Source of the DNA: Chlamydiia bacterium
GTDB taxonomy: Bacteria; Chlamydiota; Chlamydiia; Chlamydiales; Simkaniaceae
Reading direction: 5' to 3'
NCBI GenBank assembly: GCA_022601645.1
Contig: JAJACH010000001.1
Coordinates: 1,129,743-1,193,742, forward strand
DNA length: 64,000 bases
Made by a program: the position numbers and the translations under genes. Numbering within the stretch: the stretch's first letter is position 1; the number at the start of each line of letters is the position of its first letter. The notes under the pieces are model-generated. The model was not told where the DNA came from, did no database searches, and saw only the letters and a program-made list of their open reading frames with translations. Positions 50,065 through 58,575 of the stretch are shown here, piece after piece.

Positions 50065-51356
50065 AGATCCTCATCGCAGACCCCTCAACTCACTGCATTG
50101 ATATCCTCACCAAAGCGCTTGAAGAACACACCCTAGAAATCGCCCGCACCGGCCCAGAAGCATTAGCTGCCTTCAAAGAATTTGAACCCGAACTTGTTAT
50201 TGTCGATCTGATGCTACCCATTATGCACGGCATCGAACTCCTCCACATCATCCGCACCCACGATAATACCACCGGCGTCATCATGACATCCTTTCAAATG
50301 ATGGTCCAAAACTACCGCGCCGCCATCGAAGCGGGTACCGACTATTACCTCACTAAACCCTTTAAGCCCGAACACATCCTCGACCTCATTGAGCGGTTTA
50401 AAAACCACACCCTTAAACCCGATCCCTTTGAACTTATCCTCCCTGATAACGGCGACACCTGCTACAACCCCACCCCGTCAACTGCCACCAACTACCTCAA
50501 ATTCTGGGGCACCCGCGGATCCAACCCCGTCGCCGGAGCCGAATACGTCCGCTACGGAGGCAACACCTGCTCTCTTGAAGTGCGCTCAGGAAATGACGTC
50601 ATCATCATCGACGCTGGCACAGGAATCCGTAAACTCGGCGATACACTCGCTGAGGCCAAAACCATCCATCTCTTCATCGGCCACACCCACTGGGACCACA
50701 TCACCGGCTTTCCCTTCTTCACCCCACTTTACCGCGACGACTGCAATATCGTCGTCTACGCCCCCGTCGGCTTTGAAAAAAGCACCAAACAACTCTTCAC
50801 CGACATGCTTGCCTACGCCTACTTCCCCGTCCGCCTCGATGAAATGCACTCCAAAGTCATCTTCCGAGAACTGCGCGACCATAAACCCATTACCATTGGC
50901 GATGTCACCATCGAAGCGCACCACACCAACCACCCTGGCCCAACTTTCGGCTTCCGGATCACCTCACCGCGCCAATCAATCGGCTACATCACCGACAATG
51001 AACTATTTATGGGCTACATGGGACACCCTTCTAAAATCACCCGTGACCACACACTCATGGAACCCCACCGCGGACTTCTTGAATTCTTAGAAGACTGCGA
51101 AACTGTCGTTCATGAAGCCCAATACCTCCCTGCCGAGTACCATGAGAAAATCGGCTGGGGGCACTCTTCAGTCTCTAACGCCGCCGCCTTTATCCAACAC
51201 CTCAAGTGTATCGAGTGGATTGTCACCCACCACGACCCAACCCACACCGATACCGTCCTTCAAGAGAAAAACCAAATCCACCTTGAAACACTGCTTGAAC
51301 TTGACCTGCACCCCCACTGCACCATGGCCTACGACGGTCTTATTACAACACTGTAA
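50061..51356 (+). CDS. Response-regulator receiver fused to metallo-beta-lactamase domain
   Basis: A 431-residue fusion starting at ATG 50061 (ATGA overlap with ftsK). Residues 1-115 are a receiver domain with the acidic start (ILIADPS), phospho-acceptor Asp about 49 (VIVDLMLP) and Lys in YYLTKPFKP. From about 140 there is a metallo-beta-lactamase fold of the cyclic-phosphodiesterase/RNase Z-like group: LKFWGTRGSNPV, YGGNTCSLEV, IDAGTG, HTHWDHITG (HxHxDH), then TDNE, HEAQY and THHDPTH, which supply later metal ligands. The hydrolase should be phosphorylation-controlled. Its output might be a nucleotide messenger or RNA. No kinase partner is adjacent. Confidence 0.8.
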   Translation: MKILIADPSTHCIDILTKALEEHTLEIARTGPEALAAFKEFEPELVIVDLMLPIMHGIELLHIIRTHDNTTGVIMTSFQMMVQNYRAAIEAGTDYYLTKPFKPEHILDLIERFKNHTLKPDPFELILPDNGDTCYNPTPSTATNYLKFWGTRGSNPVAGAEYVRYGGNTCSLEVRSGNDVIIIDAGTGIRKLGDTLAEAKTIHLFIGHTHWDHITGFPFFTPLYRDDCNIVVYAPVGFEKSTKQLFTDMLAYAYFPVRLDEMHSKVIFRELRDHKPITIGDVTIEAHHTNHPGPTFGFRITSPRQSIGYITDNELFMGYMGHPSKITRDHTLMEPHRGLLEFLEDCETVVHEAQYLPAEYHEKIGWGHSSVSNAAAFIQHLKCIEWIVTHHDPTHTDTVLQEKNQIHLETLLELDLHPHCTMAYDGLITTL

Positions 51357-51425
51357 ACCTGCAACTTACATAATTATATTAATTTAAATAGCTCTCCAAT
51401 ATATAATAAAACTACAAGGAGGGCT

Positions 51426-52031
51426 ATGTCAGGTATTGATAAAATTCCAGGAACCGATGGCACACAGGGAATAAATGGCCTTGGGAATGGTAAACGCAAC
51501 TTTCAAAACATACCTGATTCTGTAGAGGGAGCCATTAAAAGAGTCCAGCAAGCTATTGAGCAGGGAACCCATTCTGTTAAGCTTGGAAAAACGGTGATCG
51601 AACTCTATCAGAGTATCCGCCACCATGCCCCTAACAACACCGTTTATCGTGACGACTTTACCAACCTCTCAAACGCCTACTTTAGAGCTTTCCAGACAGG
51701 TACTGGATATGAAGCGATGACAATAGTCCTAGATAGTATGCAGACTAGCACTGCAAATCGTCCCCCCTCCCCCATGCCAACCATTGCCGAGTCGGTTACA
51801 GTTCTTAAAGGCGATGCCAACCCCTACCAGCCAGATGAACTTGATGACATGCTTTCTGTCTACATCTATTGCCTGGGGAATATTAATCAAGTTGGAACGA
51901 ACTTTTCTTTCGCCCATTTAAATGGGCTTTTACTTGGCATTTCTGATAATGCGACAAGTCAAGAGGTGGCGGCCCTCTATAAATCAATGCAGCCAAATAT
52001 AGATGTTTTAGCCAAAGAATATGGAGGGTAA
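51426..52031 (+). CDS. Uncharacterised protein, paralogous pair member A
   Basis: A 201-residue protein with a Gly-rich, disordered N-terminus (MSGIDKIPGTDGTQGINGLG) and a helical body. It shares with the next gene a helical phrase (DDFTNLSNAYFRAFQTGTGY here; TNFANLSIACGQLHLGF there) and a helix ending in SMQ/NMQ. No signal peptide. A strong AAGGAGG lies five bases before the ATG. It could be a type III secreted protein, since the disordered Ser/Gly-rich N-terminus fits, but this is unproven. Confidence 0.5.
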   Translation: MSGIDKIPGTDGTQGINGLGNGKRNFQNIPDSVEGAIKRVQQAIEQGTHSVKLGKTVIELYQSIRHHAPNNTVYRDDFTNLSNAYFRAFQTGTGYEAMTIVLDSMQTSTANRPPSPMPTIAESVTVLKGDANPYQPDELDDMLSVYIYCLGNINQVGTNFSFAHLNGLLLGISDNATSQEVAALYKSMQPNIDVLAKEYGG

Positions 52032-52032
52032 A

Positions 52033-52644
52033 ATGAGTGGAGTTGGATACGTTGGAGATACAGGAGGCCTTGCCGCTTTCGGCGACAATGAGCCTAAGGG
52101 AATGACCCCCTTAGGCAATCTTACAACTGATTTAAAAGACCTTAAGCAAGGTGATCTTAATGGTTATGAGAAGGTTTGTGGGGATGTGCTGAAAATAGGT
52201 TCATCTATTACTGATGACTCATCGTCGACTGAACGCACGAATTTTGCAAATTTATCGATTGCTTGTGGGCAATTACACTTGGGTTTTAATAATCCAACCT
52301 CTGGTGCAATGAAGCCATTTGTTCAAAATATGCAGGATATGATTACTGAAATGTCAAAATCCCCACAAGGCAAGACACCTGAACCTTTAGAAGGTGCTGG
52401 ATTTATTACCCCTCAGGATGGTGCATCTCGTGCTTTGACGTTAGCCGCTGACAATAAACCCGGTTTTTTCATGGAAGAATATATGTCTACTTTAGGTGGG
52501 CTCATTTTGGGTGGCCATGCTAAGCTTTTTAATGAGGCAAATGCCAAAATCAATGGTGAGATCATGGGATGGTTGGGGAAAGGTACCCCACTACCATCTG
52601 ACGTTTCGAGTTTTTTATCAAGCGTTAGTCAGCTTCCCAGCTGA
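52033..52644 (+). CDS. Uncharacterised protein, paralogous pair member B
   Basis: A 203-residue protein beginning MSGVGYVGDTGGLAAFGDNE, similar in plan to member A: disordered Gly-rich start, helical body. The ATG at 52033 lies one base after the stop of A, so the two are translated together. Later parts (YMSTLGGLILGGHAKLFNEA; PLPSDVSSFLSSVSQL) are hydrophobic but not membrane-like. Function unknown. The last 27 bases overlap the convergent walJ. Confidence 0.5.
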   Translation: MSGVGYVGDTGGLAAFGDNEPKGMTPLGNLTTDLKDLKQGDLNGYEKVCGDVLKIGSSITDDSSSTERTNFANLSIACGQLHLGFNNPTSGAMKPFVQNMQDMITEMSKSPQGKTPEPLEGAGFITPQDGASRALTLAADNKPGFFMEEYMSTLGGLILGGHAKLFNEANAKINGEIMGWLGKGTPLPSDVSSFLSSVSQLPS

Positions 52645-53406
52645 GTCTAGAATGGGAACGCTTACTTTGTGTTGGTAAGCGATCGTGATGGGGATATCAC
52701 GCGTGATGTGTTCTCGGGCCATTTTCAAAGCAAGTTCGGGGTTGTTACACTCTTCAGACAGGTGGGCAAGGTAGATGTGTTTTAGGTTGTCGTGTTCGAT
52801 TTCTTGGAGCAGTTCGGAACATGCTTTATTCGACAGGTGACCTTGGCGCCCTAGAACTCGCTGTTTGTAGACGGGTGGTCTTGGACAGGCGTGGACCATG
52901 TTCGGTTCGTGGTTTGATTCAATGACAAGGTAATCGCACTCGCGTAGGTGGGAGCTGACAAGAGTTGTGACAAAGCCGAGGTCTGTACAAAAGCCAATCT
53001 TGAGGTTGTTAAATTCAAAGGTGTAGGCAACGGGGTCTAGGGTGTCGTGTTGGATGGTGAACGGATGCACGAGGATGTCTTTGAATTGGAATGACTCCCC
53101 TGTTGTGAAGATTTTAAAGGTGAGTTTTTTCGTCGCGGTGGCTTGAATGGCTTTGGCGGTATCAAGATTTGCAAGGATAGGGATGCCGCGCTTGCCTGAG
53201 AGCATGTCAAGCCCTCGCATATGGTCTGTATGTTCGTGGGAAACGATGATGGCATCGATCTCATCAAGGGTGGTGTTAAGTTCGTTAAGGCGCGTTTCGG
53301 TGGCTTTCATCGAAAGGCCTGCGTCGACAAGGATTTTTGCTTTGTTTGAAACGAGAAGATGGCAGTTGCCTTTTGATCCAGATGCAAGTGGGCAAAAAAT
53401 GAGCAT
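52618..53406 (-). CDS. WalJ/YycJ-type metallo-beta-lactamase fold hydrolase
   Basis: A 262-residue hydrolase. The metal site is HEHTDHMRG (HxHxDH) at about 57-65. Other ligands are in IGFCTDLGFV (Asp) and ESNHEPNM, and the last His in IYLAHLSEECN. It begins MLIFCPLASGSKGNCHLLVS, a typical start of the WalJ/YycJ group, which is conserved in Chlamydiae. Proposed roles of the group include DNA 5' exonuclease and cell-division-related functions. Confidence 0.85.
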   Translation of the reverse strand: MLIFCPLASGSKGNCHLLVSNKAKILVDAGLSMKATETRLNELNTTLDEIDAIIVSHEHTDHMRGLDMLSGKRGIPILANLDTAKAIQATATKKLTFKIFTTGESFQFKDILVHPFTIQHDTLDPVAYTFEFNNLKIGFCTDLGFVTTLVSSHLRECDYLVIESNHEPNMVHACPRPPVYKQRVLGRQGHLSNKACSELLQEIEHDNLKHIYLAHLSEECNNPELALKMAREHITRDIPITIAYQHKVSVPILDSAGKLTNA

Positions 53407-53469
53407 GCACGTATCTTAACGTGTTGCAAAATTGTTGACCAGATTTGGTGCTCAAAGTATGTTGTAAAC

Positions 53470-54159
53470 ATGGTAAATACCGGTAAGTGTGCAATTTGTA
53501 GTCAGCAATTTGCAGAAGATGATCTTTTTCCTTTTGAAGTCATTCGACCATCAATTAAGGAAAATGCTGTTAAAAAATATCCCCACTTAAAAGATGAGGA
53601 TTTCATTTGTGACGAAGATCTAAATGAATTACGCCTCGATCATATTGAAGATCTCTTGAAAGAAGATAGGGGCTCATTTTCTACTTTAGAAAAAGAGGTT
53701 TTAGAAAGTTTTGAAAATGAAGATTTTGTCGCAGACAATATCAATAAAAAATACGAGCGTGAACTTTCTTTTGGTGAGAGAATGGCTGATAAAATTGCCA
53801 AGTTTGGTGGCAGTTGGTTTTTTATAATCACGTTTTTAAGTTTCATTGTGATTTGGATGGCAATCAATATTATTTATGTGATGAATGAACCATTTGACCC
53901 GTATCCTTTTATTTTACTTAACCTCTTCCTTTCATGTTTAGCAGCACTGCAAGCACCGGTTATTATGATGAGCCAAAATCGGCACGCTGAAAAAGATCGC
54001 CTCAAATTTAACGACGATTATGTGACAAATTTAAAAGCTGAAATTGAGATCCAACAGCTCCATCAAAAACTCGATCAATTTATTAAAAAACAGTGGGATA
54101 CGTTGATCGAAATTCAAAAGACTCAAATAGATTTACTCAAACATAAAAAATCAAAGTAG
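53470..54159 (+). CDS. DUF1003 membrane protein
   Basis: A 229-residue protein. A CxxC (KCAICSQQF) starts it, the N-terminal half is acidic and soluble, two membrane helices lie at about 116-140 and 148-165 (SWFFIITFLSFIVIWMAINI and PYPFILLNLFLSCLAALQAP). The phrase FDPYPFILLNLFLSCLAALQ and MMSQNRHAEKDRLKFNDDYV are DUF1003 hallmarks. A helical tail follows. Function unknown; the family is widespread. Confidence 0.8.
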   Translation: MVNTGKCAICSQQFAEDDLFPFEVIRPSIKENAVKKYPHLKDEDFICDEDLNELRLDHIEDLLKEDRGSFSTLEKEVLESFENEDFVADNINKKYERELSFGERMADKIAKFGGSWFFIITFLSFIVIWMAINIIYVMNEPFDPYPFILLNLFLSCLAALQAPVIMMSQNRHAEKDRLKFNDDYVTNLKAEIEIQQLHQKLDQFIKKQWDTLIEIQKTQIDLLKHKKSK

Positions 54160-54188
54160 TTGACACAGATTTAAATAATTCTTATACG
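54160..54188 (+). promoter_or_regulatory. Promoter of the 54195 gene, placed for a leaderless transcript
   Basis: TTGACA (54160-54165) and TATACG (54183-54188) with a 17-base spacer. The ATG at 54195 is seven bases after the -10 box, so transcription should start at or beside it. No Shine-Dalgarno. Confidence 0.6.
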
Positions 54189-54194
54189 ATAAAC

Positions 54195-54485
54195 ATGCTT
54201 ACGTCAAAAGAGGACATCATCGACGACATAGACGCAACTCTCGATCAGTTGATTGAGAATGCTGAGGTCCTAGGTGAAATTTCTACAAATCCTACTTATG
54301 AAGAGGAAGCTGAAGCTTTGGAGATGATGCAGGAAGCTCTTATCAAGCACTTGATGACAATGGAGCAATTCATTCCGAAGCCGAAGGGGGCTCTTAGTGA
54401 AAAACGTTCTAAACTCGAAGCGATGCAGCAAGATGCACCGAAGATCCACAAAAGGCGACGCTCGCCTGTGCCTATCGGCCGTTAA
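54195..54485 (+). CDS. Uncharacterised small acidic-helix protein with basic tail
   Basis: A 96-residue protein with an acidic helical first half (SKEDIIDDIDATLDQLIENA; EEEAEALEMMQEALIKHLMT) and a basic end (KIHKRRRSPVPIGR). No family recognised. It has its own promoter and appears leaderless. It ends four bases inside the convergent phosphatase gene. Confidence 0.5.
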   Translation: MLTSKEDIIDDIDATLDQLIENAEVLGEISTNPTYEEEAEALEMMQEALIKHLMTMEQFIPKPKGALSEKRSKLEAMQQDAPKIHKRRRSPVPIGR

Positions 54486-55309
54486 CCAGCTTGAGTTTGG
54501 GGGGATTTTTTTTCTGGTTTCATCAGCTTTCCTTCTGATTCCAATTTACGCAGAAGGAACAGCGCTTCACTAGCTCTCAGCTCTGTCCATGTACCCTCGT
54601 GATAATGATCACATAGATACTCAATAGCGCCGTCTACTGTCATATCACAATACCTCACAAGATAAGCGACGAGAAAAGCGCCGGACCGACCAATGCCCGC
54701 CCCACAGCTAACAGCCATTTTCGCTCCAGGTATTTTTAGAGCCTCTTTAACTTGCTCAAAAAACCAGAAGATTTTCTCTTCACTAACACCTAACTGCTCA
54801 TCAAAAAACGTCTCAAGCACATCTTTTTGATCAATAAAATCCATGACATCTTCTGTTTGACAACGCGCATAAGTTAGGCCCTTACTCTCCCAATATGCTT
54901 GATGTAAACGTTCAACATCCTTGTGAATGACATTCCCAAACGACAGGAGATGCGTGACACCCTCCTTTTGTAGGTGGTCTAAATCAAAACGCGCTCGACA
55001 ACAAGTCTTATAACCTGGGCGATGCAGTCCACCGATAAATGGGGTAACGGGTTTGTAAAATTTTGGCCCTGTTAATTGATCAACAAGCCCTGTTGCCGCA
55101 AGAATGGATGTGCTAAGTGCAGTAAGACCAAATAGTATGGGGCGATTGGTGATCATCTGAGGAAGTGGCGTTTGATATGCAAGCCATCCTATTCCTGCAA
55201 ATATGCAGCTTGCTGTTGCAACGACTTTCTTGCAGCCACGGGAGATTGGACCTGGACTGAGCTCCAAAGGAACATGTAAAGTATCTCTTTTAATTGTGCT
55301 TACTGCCAT
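54482..55309 (-). CDS. Dual-specificity/tyrosine phosphatase with N-terminal bilobed membrane anchor
   Basis: A 275-residue protein. Two hydrophobic helices at about 29-47 (VVATASCIFAGIGWLAYQ) and 55-76 (RPILFGLTALSTSILAATGL) form an Inc-like hairpin. The rest is a cysteine phosphatase: the P-loop is SCGAGIGRSG (HCx5R type with Cys about 202 and Arg 208), preceded by TEDVMDFIDQKD holding a probable general-acid Asp. The family His before the Cys is replaced by Ser (SCGAG). The fold resembles dual-specificity phosphatases. If inserted in an inclusion membrane, the catalytic domain would face the host cytosol. GAGG precedes the ATG. Confidence 0.72.
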   Translation of the reverse strand: MAVSTIKRDTLHVPLELSPGPISRGCKKVVATASCIFAGIGWLAYQTPLPQMITNRPILFGLTALSTSILAATGLVDQLTGPKFYKPVTPFIGGLHRPGYKTCCRARFDLDHLQKEGVTHLLSFGNVIHKDVERLHQAYWESKGLTYARCQTEDVMDFIDQKDVLETFFDEQLGVSEEKIFWFFEQVKEALKIPGAKMAVSCGAGIGRSGAFLVAYLVRYCDMTVDGAIEYLCDHYHEGTWTELRASEALFLLRKLESEGKLMKPEKKSPQTQAG

Positions 55310-55348
55310 AAACTGCCTCTTCTTGAAGAGACTATTTTAACAGAATAA

Positions 55349-57361
55349 TTAGTACTTTGCTAATGAAACAATAGCACCTTCTAAATCAGCACGTTGAGGA
55401 AGAACAGCATCTTCTAGCACCTTACTGTAAGGGACGGGGCAGTTCTTAGCGCCAAGGCGCTCAACGGGGGCATCTAAGTGCTCAAAGGCTTGATTAGAGA
55501 TTTGGGAGGCGATTTCAGCACCGAGACCTCCGAAGAGGGCGGCTTCATGAGCAACAAGAGCTTTCCCTGTTTTCTTCACAGATGTGAGAATGGTTTCCAT
55601 ATCAATCGGTGAGAGTGTACGCAGGTCGATGAGATCAGCTGACAAGCCTTCGCGTTCGAGTTTGGTGAGGATATCGTTGGCCATCGGTACAAGCATACCG
55701 TAGGTCACGATGGTTAAATCATCGCCTTCTCGTACGAGGTTGGCTTTGCCAAGGGGTGTGATGGCGTTCTTTCCAGGTTCTGGTCGCGCTGAAAAAGCGC
55801 GCATTCTATAGAGCGCTTTGTGCTCTAGGAAGATCACTGGATTGGGATCGCGAATCGCAGCTTTAATGAGTGTTTTTGCATCGTCTGCGTTACTTGGGCA
55901 AACGACTTTAAGGCCTGGTGTGTGGCAGAGGTAGGCTTCAACGGCTTGTGAATGGTAAGGTCCACCTTGGATGTAACCGCCATAGGGCATACGGATCACT
56001 GCAGGGCAGCCCCATTCGCCGTTTGAACGGTAGTGAATGGAAGAGATTTCGTTAACGATTTGGTTAAACCCAGTCCACATGTAGTCGCAAAACTGAATTT
56101 CGGCAACGGGGATGTGGTCGTCTGTAAACGTCATGCCAAGCGAAGTGCCTGTAATAGTTGATTCGGCAAGGGGTGTGTTAAAGCAGCGGTTGTCACCAAA
56201 AAGCTCGGTGAGTTCTCGCGTAGCGCCAAACACGCCGCCTTTTCCCTTTGCAACGTCTTGTCCAAAGACAACAATTTTCTCATTTTCTGCCATCTCTTCT
56301 TTAAGCGCATTGTTGATGGCATCGACCATGACGATGGTTTCGCCTACGGCGTCTGTCGTCTCTTCGATATGAGGCGTTTTTGCGTAGACGTTTTTCTCAG
56401 CAGAGCATGGCACTGGGTGTGGTTTTTCATCAGCGCGTTTTGCAGCCTCTTCCACTTCTTCATGAATGCGGTCTTTCATGGCGGCAATGTCGCTTTCTTT
56501 CGCGATGCCCATGTCAAGGATCCACTGTTCGAGGCGTGGGAGTGGGTCTCTCTCGATGTCATCGGAGAGAAACGCTTCTGCTTTGTATTTCTTGGGGTCA
56601 TCGGAGCTAGAGTGCGGTCCGATGCGCGGGATGTGTGCCACAACAAGGGCTGGCCCCTCTCCCCCGCGAGCTTTTTCCACGGCGTCTTTTAGGGCGGTTG
56701 AGGTTTCTTCAAAATCGGTGCCGTCGAAGTCGTAGATATTTAAGTTTGGGTAGCCGCTTGCGACTTTCGCGATGTTTCCGCCGGCAGTTTGGTCATTCGT
56801 CGGTACGGAAATCGCCCATCCGTTGTCTTGGACAACGAAGATCACTGGTAATTTATATAAACAGGCGTAGTTGAGCGCTTCATGGAAATCGCCCTGAGAG
56901 GTTGCTCCATCGCCACATGAGACATAGACAACTTCATCCTTGCCGCTTAGCTGAATGCTGCGTGCAACTCCGACTCCTTGAAGGAACTGTGAGCCTACAA
57001 CACTTGATTGGCATGGCATGCGAAGACGTCTGTCTGAAAAATGTTCGGGCATCTGACGCCCACCCGAGTGGTCTGTCACATCGCGTCCCATGAGCGTTGC
57101 AAAAAGATCACACATATCGGCACCTAGGCCGAGAGCAAAAGTGCGATCACGGTAATACGGGAGTCCCCAGTCCTTTCCAGGGGTTAAGCTCAAGGCTGAT
57201 AATGCACCGATGAGTTCGTGCCCCATGACACAAAGGTGGAAATTGCCCCCTTTATTCTGCCTAATGATTTTTTGCATTTTTTCATCGGTAAGTCTTGCTT
57301 TAAGCATGACTTCTAATGTTTTCATGCACAGCTCTGTCTGCCTAGCTGCTAACTGGTTCAT
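55349..57361 (-). CDS. Pyruvate dehydrogenase E1, alpha-beta fusion
   Basis: A 670-residue fused E1 component that decarboxylates pyruvate (or another 2-oxo acid) with thiamine diphosphate. The alpha half (1 to about 320) carries the ThDP motif CGDGATSQGDFHEALNYACL and VQDNGWAISV. The beta half begins about residue 340 with ETIVMVDAINNALKEEMAEN and contains FGQDVAKGKGGVFGAT, ITGTSLGMTF and LIDLRTLSPID. Fusion of alpha and beta is typical of Chlamydiae. No E2/E3 genes are adjacent. The gene overlaps the preceding UPF0158 gene by four bases. Confidence 0.9.
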   Translation of the reverse strand: MNQLAARQTELCMKTLEVMLKARLTDEKMQKIIRQNKGGNFHLCVMGHELIGALSALSLTPGKDWGLPYYRDRTFALGLGADMCDLFATLMGRDVTDHSGGRQMPEHFSDRRLRMPCQSSVVGSQFLQGVGVARSIQLSGKDEVVYVSCGDGATSQGDFHEALNYACLYKLPVIFVVQDNGWAISVPTNDQTAGGNIAKVASGYPNLNIYDFDGTDFEETSTALKDAVEKARGGEGPALVVAHIPRIGPHSSSDDPKKYKAEAFLSDDIERDPLPRLEQWILDMGIAKESDIAAMKDRIHEEVEEAAKRADEKPHPVPCSAEKNVYAKTPHIEETTDAVGETIVMVDAINNALKEEMAENEKIVVFGQDVAKGKGGVFGATRELTELFGDNRCFNTPLAESTITGTSLGMTFTDDHIPVAEIQFCDYMWTGFNQIVNEISSIHYRSNGEWGCPAVIRMPYGGYIQGGPYHSQAVEAYLCHTPGLKVVCPSNADDAKTLIKAAIRDPNPVIFLEHKALYRMRAFSARPEPGKNAITPLGKANLVREGDDLTIVTYGMLVPMANDILTKLEREGLSADLIDLRTLSPIDMETILTSVKKTGKALVAHEAALFGGLGAEIASQISNQAFEHLDAPVERLGAKNCPVPYSKVLEDAVLPQRADLEGAIVSLAKY

Positions 57362-58461
57362 TCATCCCTCTTTTTCTTCTTAATTTGCGTCACGCTCTTA
57401 ACGCCCGCTTCCTTTTTCTTCGCGATAATTTCTTTAAGGTCTTTCTTGGTTCCTTTCTTTGGCAGGAATCCAGAAGCAATCGCGGAAATTTTGCCTTTGG
57501 GCTTTTCATCACCACCAGCACTTCCTTGCTCAGAGACGGCGCTGATGAGTTTTTCATCCTTTCCAAAGCTCACATCGTCAACGTCTTTGAGGCGATCAGA
57601 CAAGTGTCTAAGCGATTCGAGCCTTTGTGATAACGCTTCAAGTTTGGTATCCACTTTAACACGCGTTGTTCCACGTAAACTTGCGATCAGCTCTGCTTCG
57701 GTGTCGAATTTCGCGGAGAAGGTGGCGGATGTGGCGCTATATTCTGGCATAAAGAGGAAGTGTCTTAAGCCCGATGGAACTGTTTTGTAGATGTCCGCAG
57801 TAAGCTGTGGATCAACTTCGACCTTCGCTGCCTGCTTGGGTGGACGACCTCGCTTAGGTCGCGGATTAAGCGCTTCGTTTGAATAGTAGGTTGCCGCTTT
57901 TTTTTCTAAAGCATCGCGCGCTTGCTGCACGTCTTTCGGGACTTTGGCATCGAAAATATGCAACTTTAGCTTTTCGACAACAGGCTTGATCAGATCAATG
58001 TCCTCTTCAAAAACGAAGCGGATATCCATCTCGCGTAGCCACTCAATGATGCGGATTCTCGAGCGTTCGTGATAGTATTGCTGCCACTTTTCAAGCTCGG
58101 TTAAATGGTCATAAATGAACTCGATGAAGTTTTCTCGCGCCTCTTTAGAGCCGATGACATCTAGAAGCTTTTCCTTCGTATCGATGTCGTAAACTTTTTC
58201 ATTAACAAAGCCTTCCATAAACTTTTTTGTTTCATAGAAAGTCATTTTTGGAATGAGACAATACCGGTCGACGTTTGTCTCGAGTTCATTCAAAAGATGA
58301 TTTAACTCTTCGGTGGTTTTATCGAGGTCGACATAAAAAATGAAGCCTTCATGCCTATCTAAATAAAAATCTCTTTCATCATCCGATTTAGCGAATGCGT
58401 CTAAGAGACGGTGAAAGCGTAGGATCAGGGGGTTTTTTGCAGTTTCAGTCTTCTTGGCCAT
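57358..58461 (-). CDS. UPF0158 family protein with AT-hook-like insertion
   Basis: A 367-residue soluble protein. Residues 20-190 fit the UPF0158 family, found in Chlamydiae, with DFYLDRHEGFIFYVDLDKTT and MTFYETKKFMEGFVNEKVYD. A central RPKRGRPPKQ (about residues 203-212) is an AT-hook core (R-G-R-P), suggesting minor-groove DNA binding. The C-terminus is Lys-rich (KKGTKKDLKEIIAKKKEAGV; QIKKKKRDE). It overlaps the PDH E1 gene by four bases, so the two are expressed together. A regulatory or DNA-linked role is inference. Confidence 0.65.
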   Translation of the reverse strand: MAKKTETAKNPLILRFHRLLDAFAKSDDERDFYLDRHEGFIFYVDLDKTTEELNHLLNELETNVDRYCLIPKMTFYETKKFMEGFVNEKVYDIDTKEKLLDVIGSKEARENFIEFIYDHLTELEKWQQYYHERSRIRIIEWLREMDIRFVFEEDIDLIKPVVEKLKLHIFDAKVPKDVQQARDALEKKAATYYSNEALNPRPKRGRPPKQAAKVEVDPQLTADIYKTVPSGLRHFLFMPEYSATSATFSAKFDTEAELIASLRGTTRVKVDTKLEALSQRLESLRHLSDRLKDVDDVSFGKDEKLISAVSEQGSAGGDEKPKGKISAIASGFLPKKGTKKDLKEIIAKKKEAGVKSVTQIKKKKRDE

Positions 58462-58540
58462 AAATCATCCTTGTAGTGCGGCTCATCATAGAACACTTTC
58501 CTTAGATATTCAACCCCCATATTCTATTCTTTTATACCAG

Positions 58541-58569
58541 TTGTTGAATAAGACGAGGGCGCATATACT
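58541..58569 (+). promoter_or_regulatory. Promoter of the alpha/beta hydrolase, placed for a leaderless transcript
   Basis: TTGTTG (58541-58546) and TATACT (58564-58569) with a 17-base spacer. The ATG begins seven bases after the -10 box and no Shine-Dalgarno is present. Confidence 0.5.
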
Positions 58570-58575
58570 GCCAGC

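Noticed and set aside
50389-51090. A 233-codon open frame inside the receiver-MBL gene, second frame on the same strand
   Set aside because: Its Ser/Pro/Thr-rich product is what frame-shifted C-rich codons give. The gene in the main frame has clear receiver and metal motifs.
56258-56692. A 144-codon plus-strand frame opposite the PDH E1 gene
   Set aside because: Antisense to a highly conserved enzyme; Phe/Cys/Arg-rich product without any motif.
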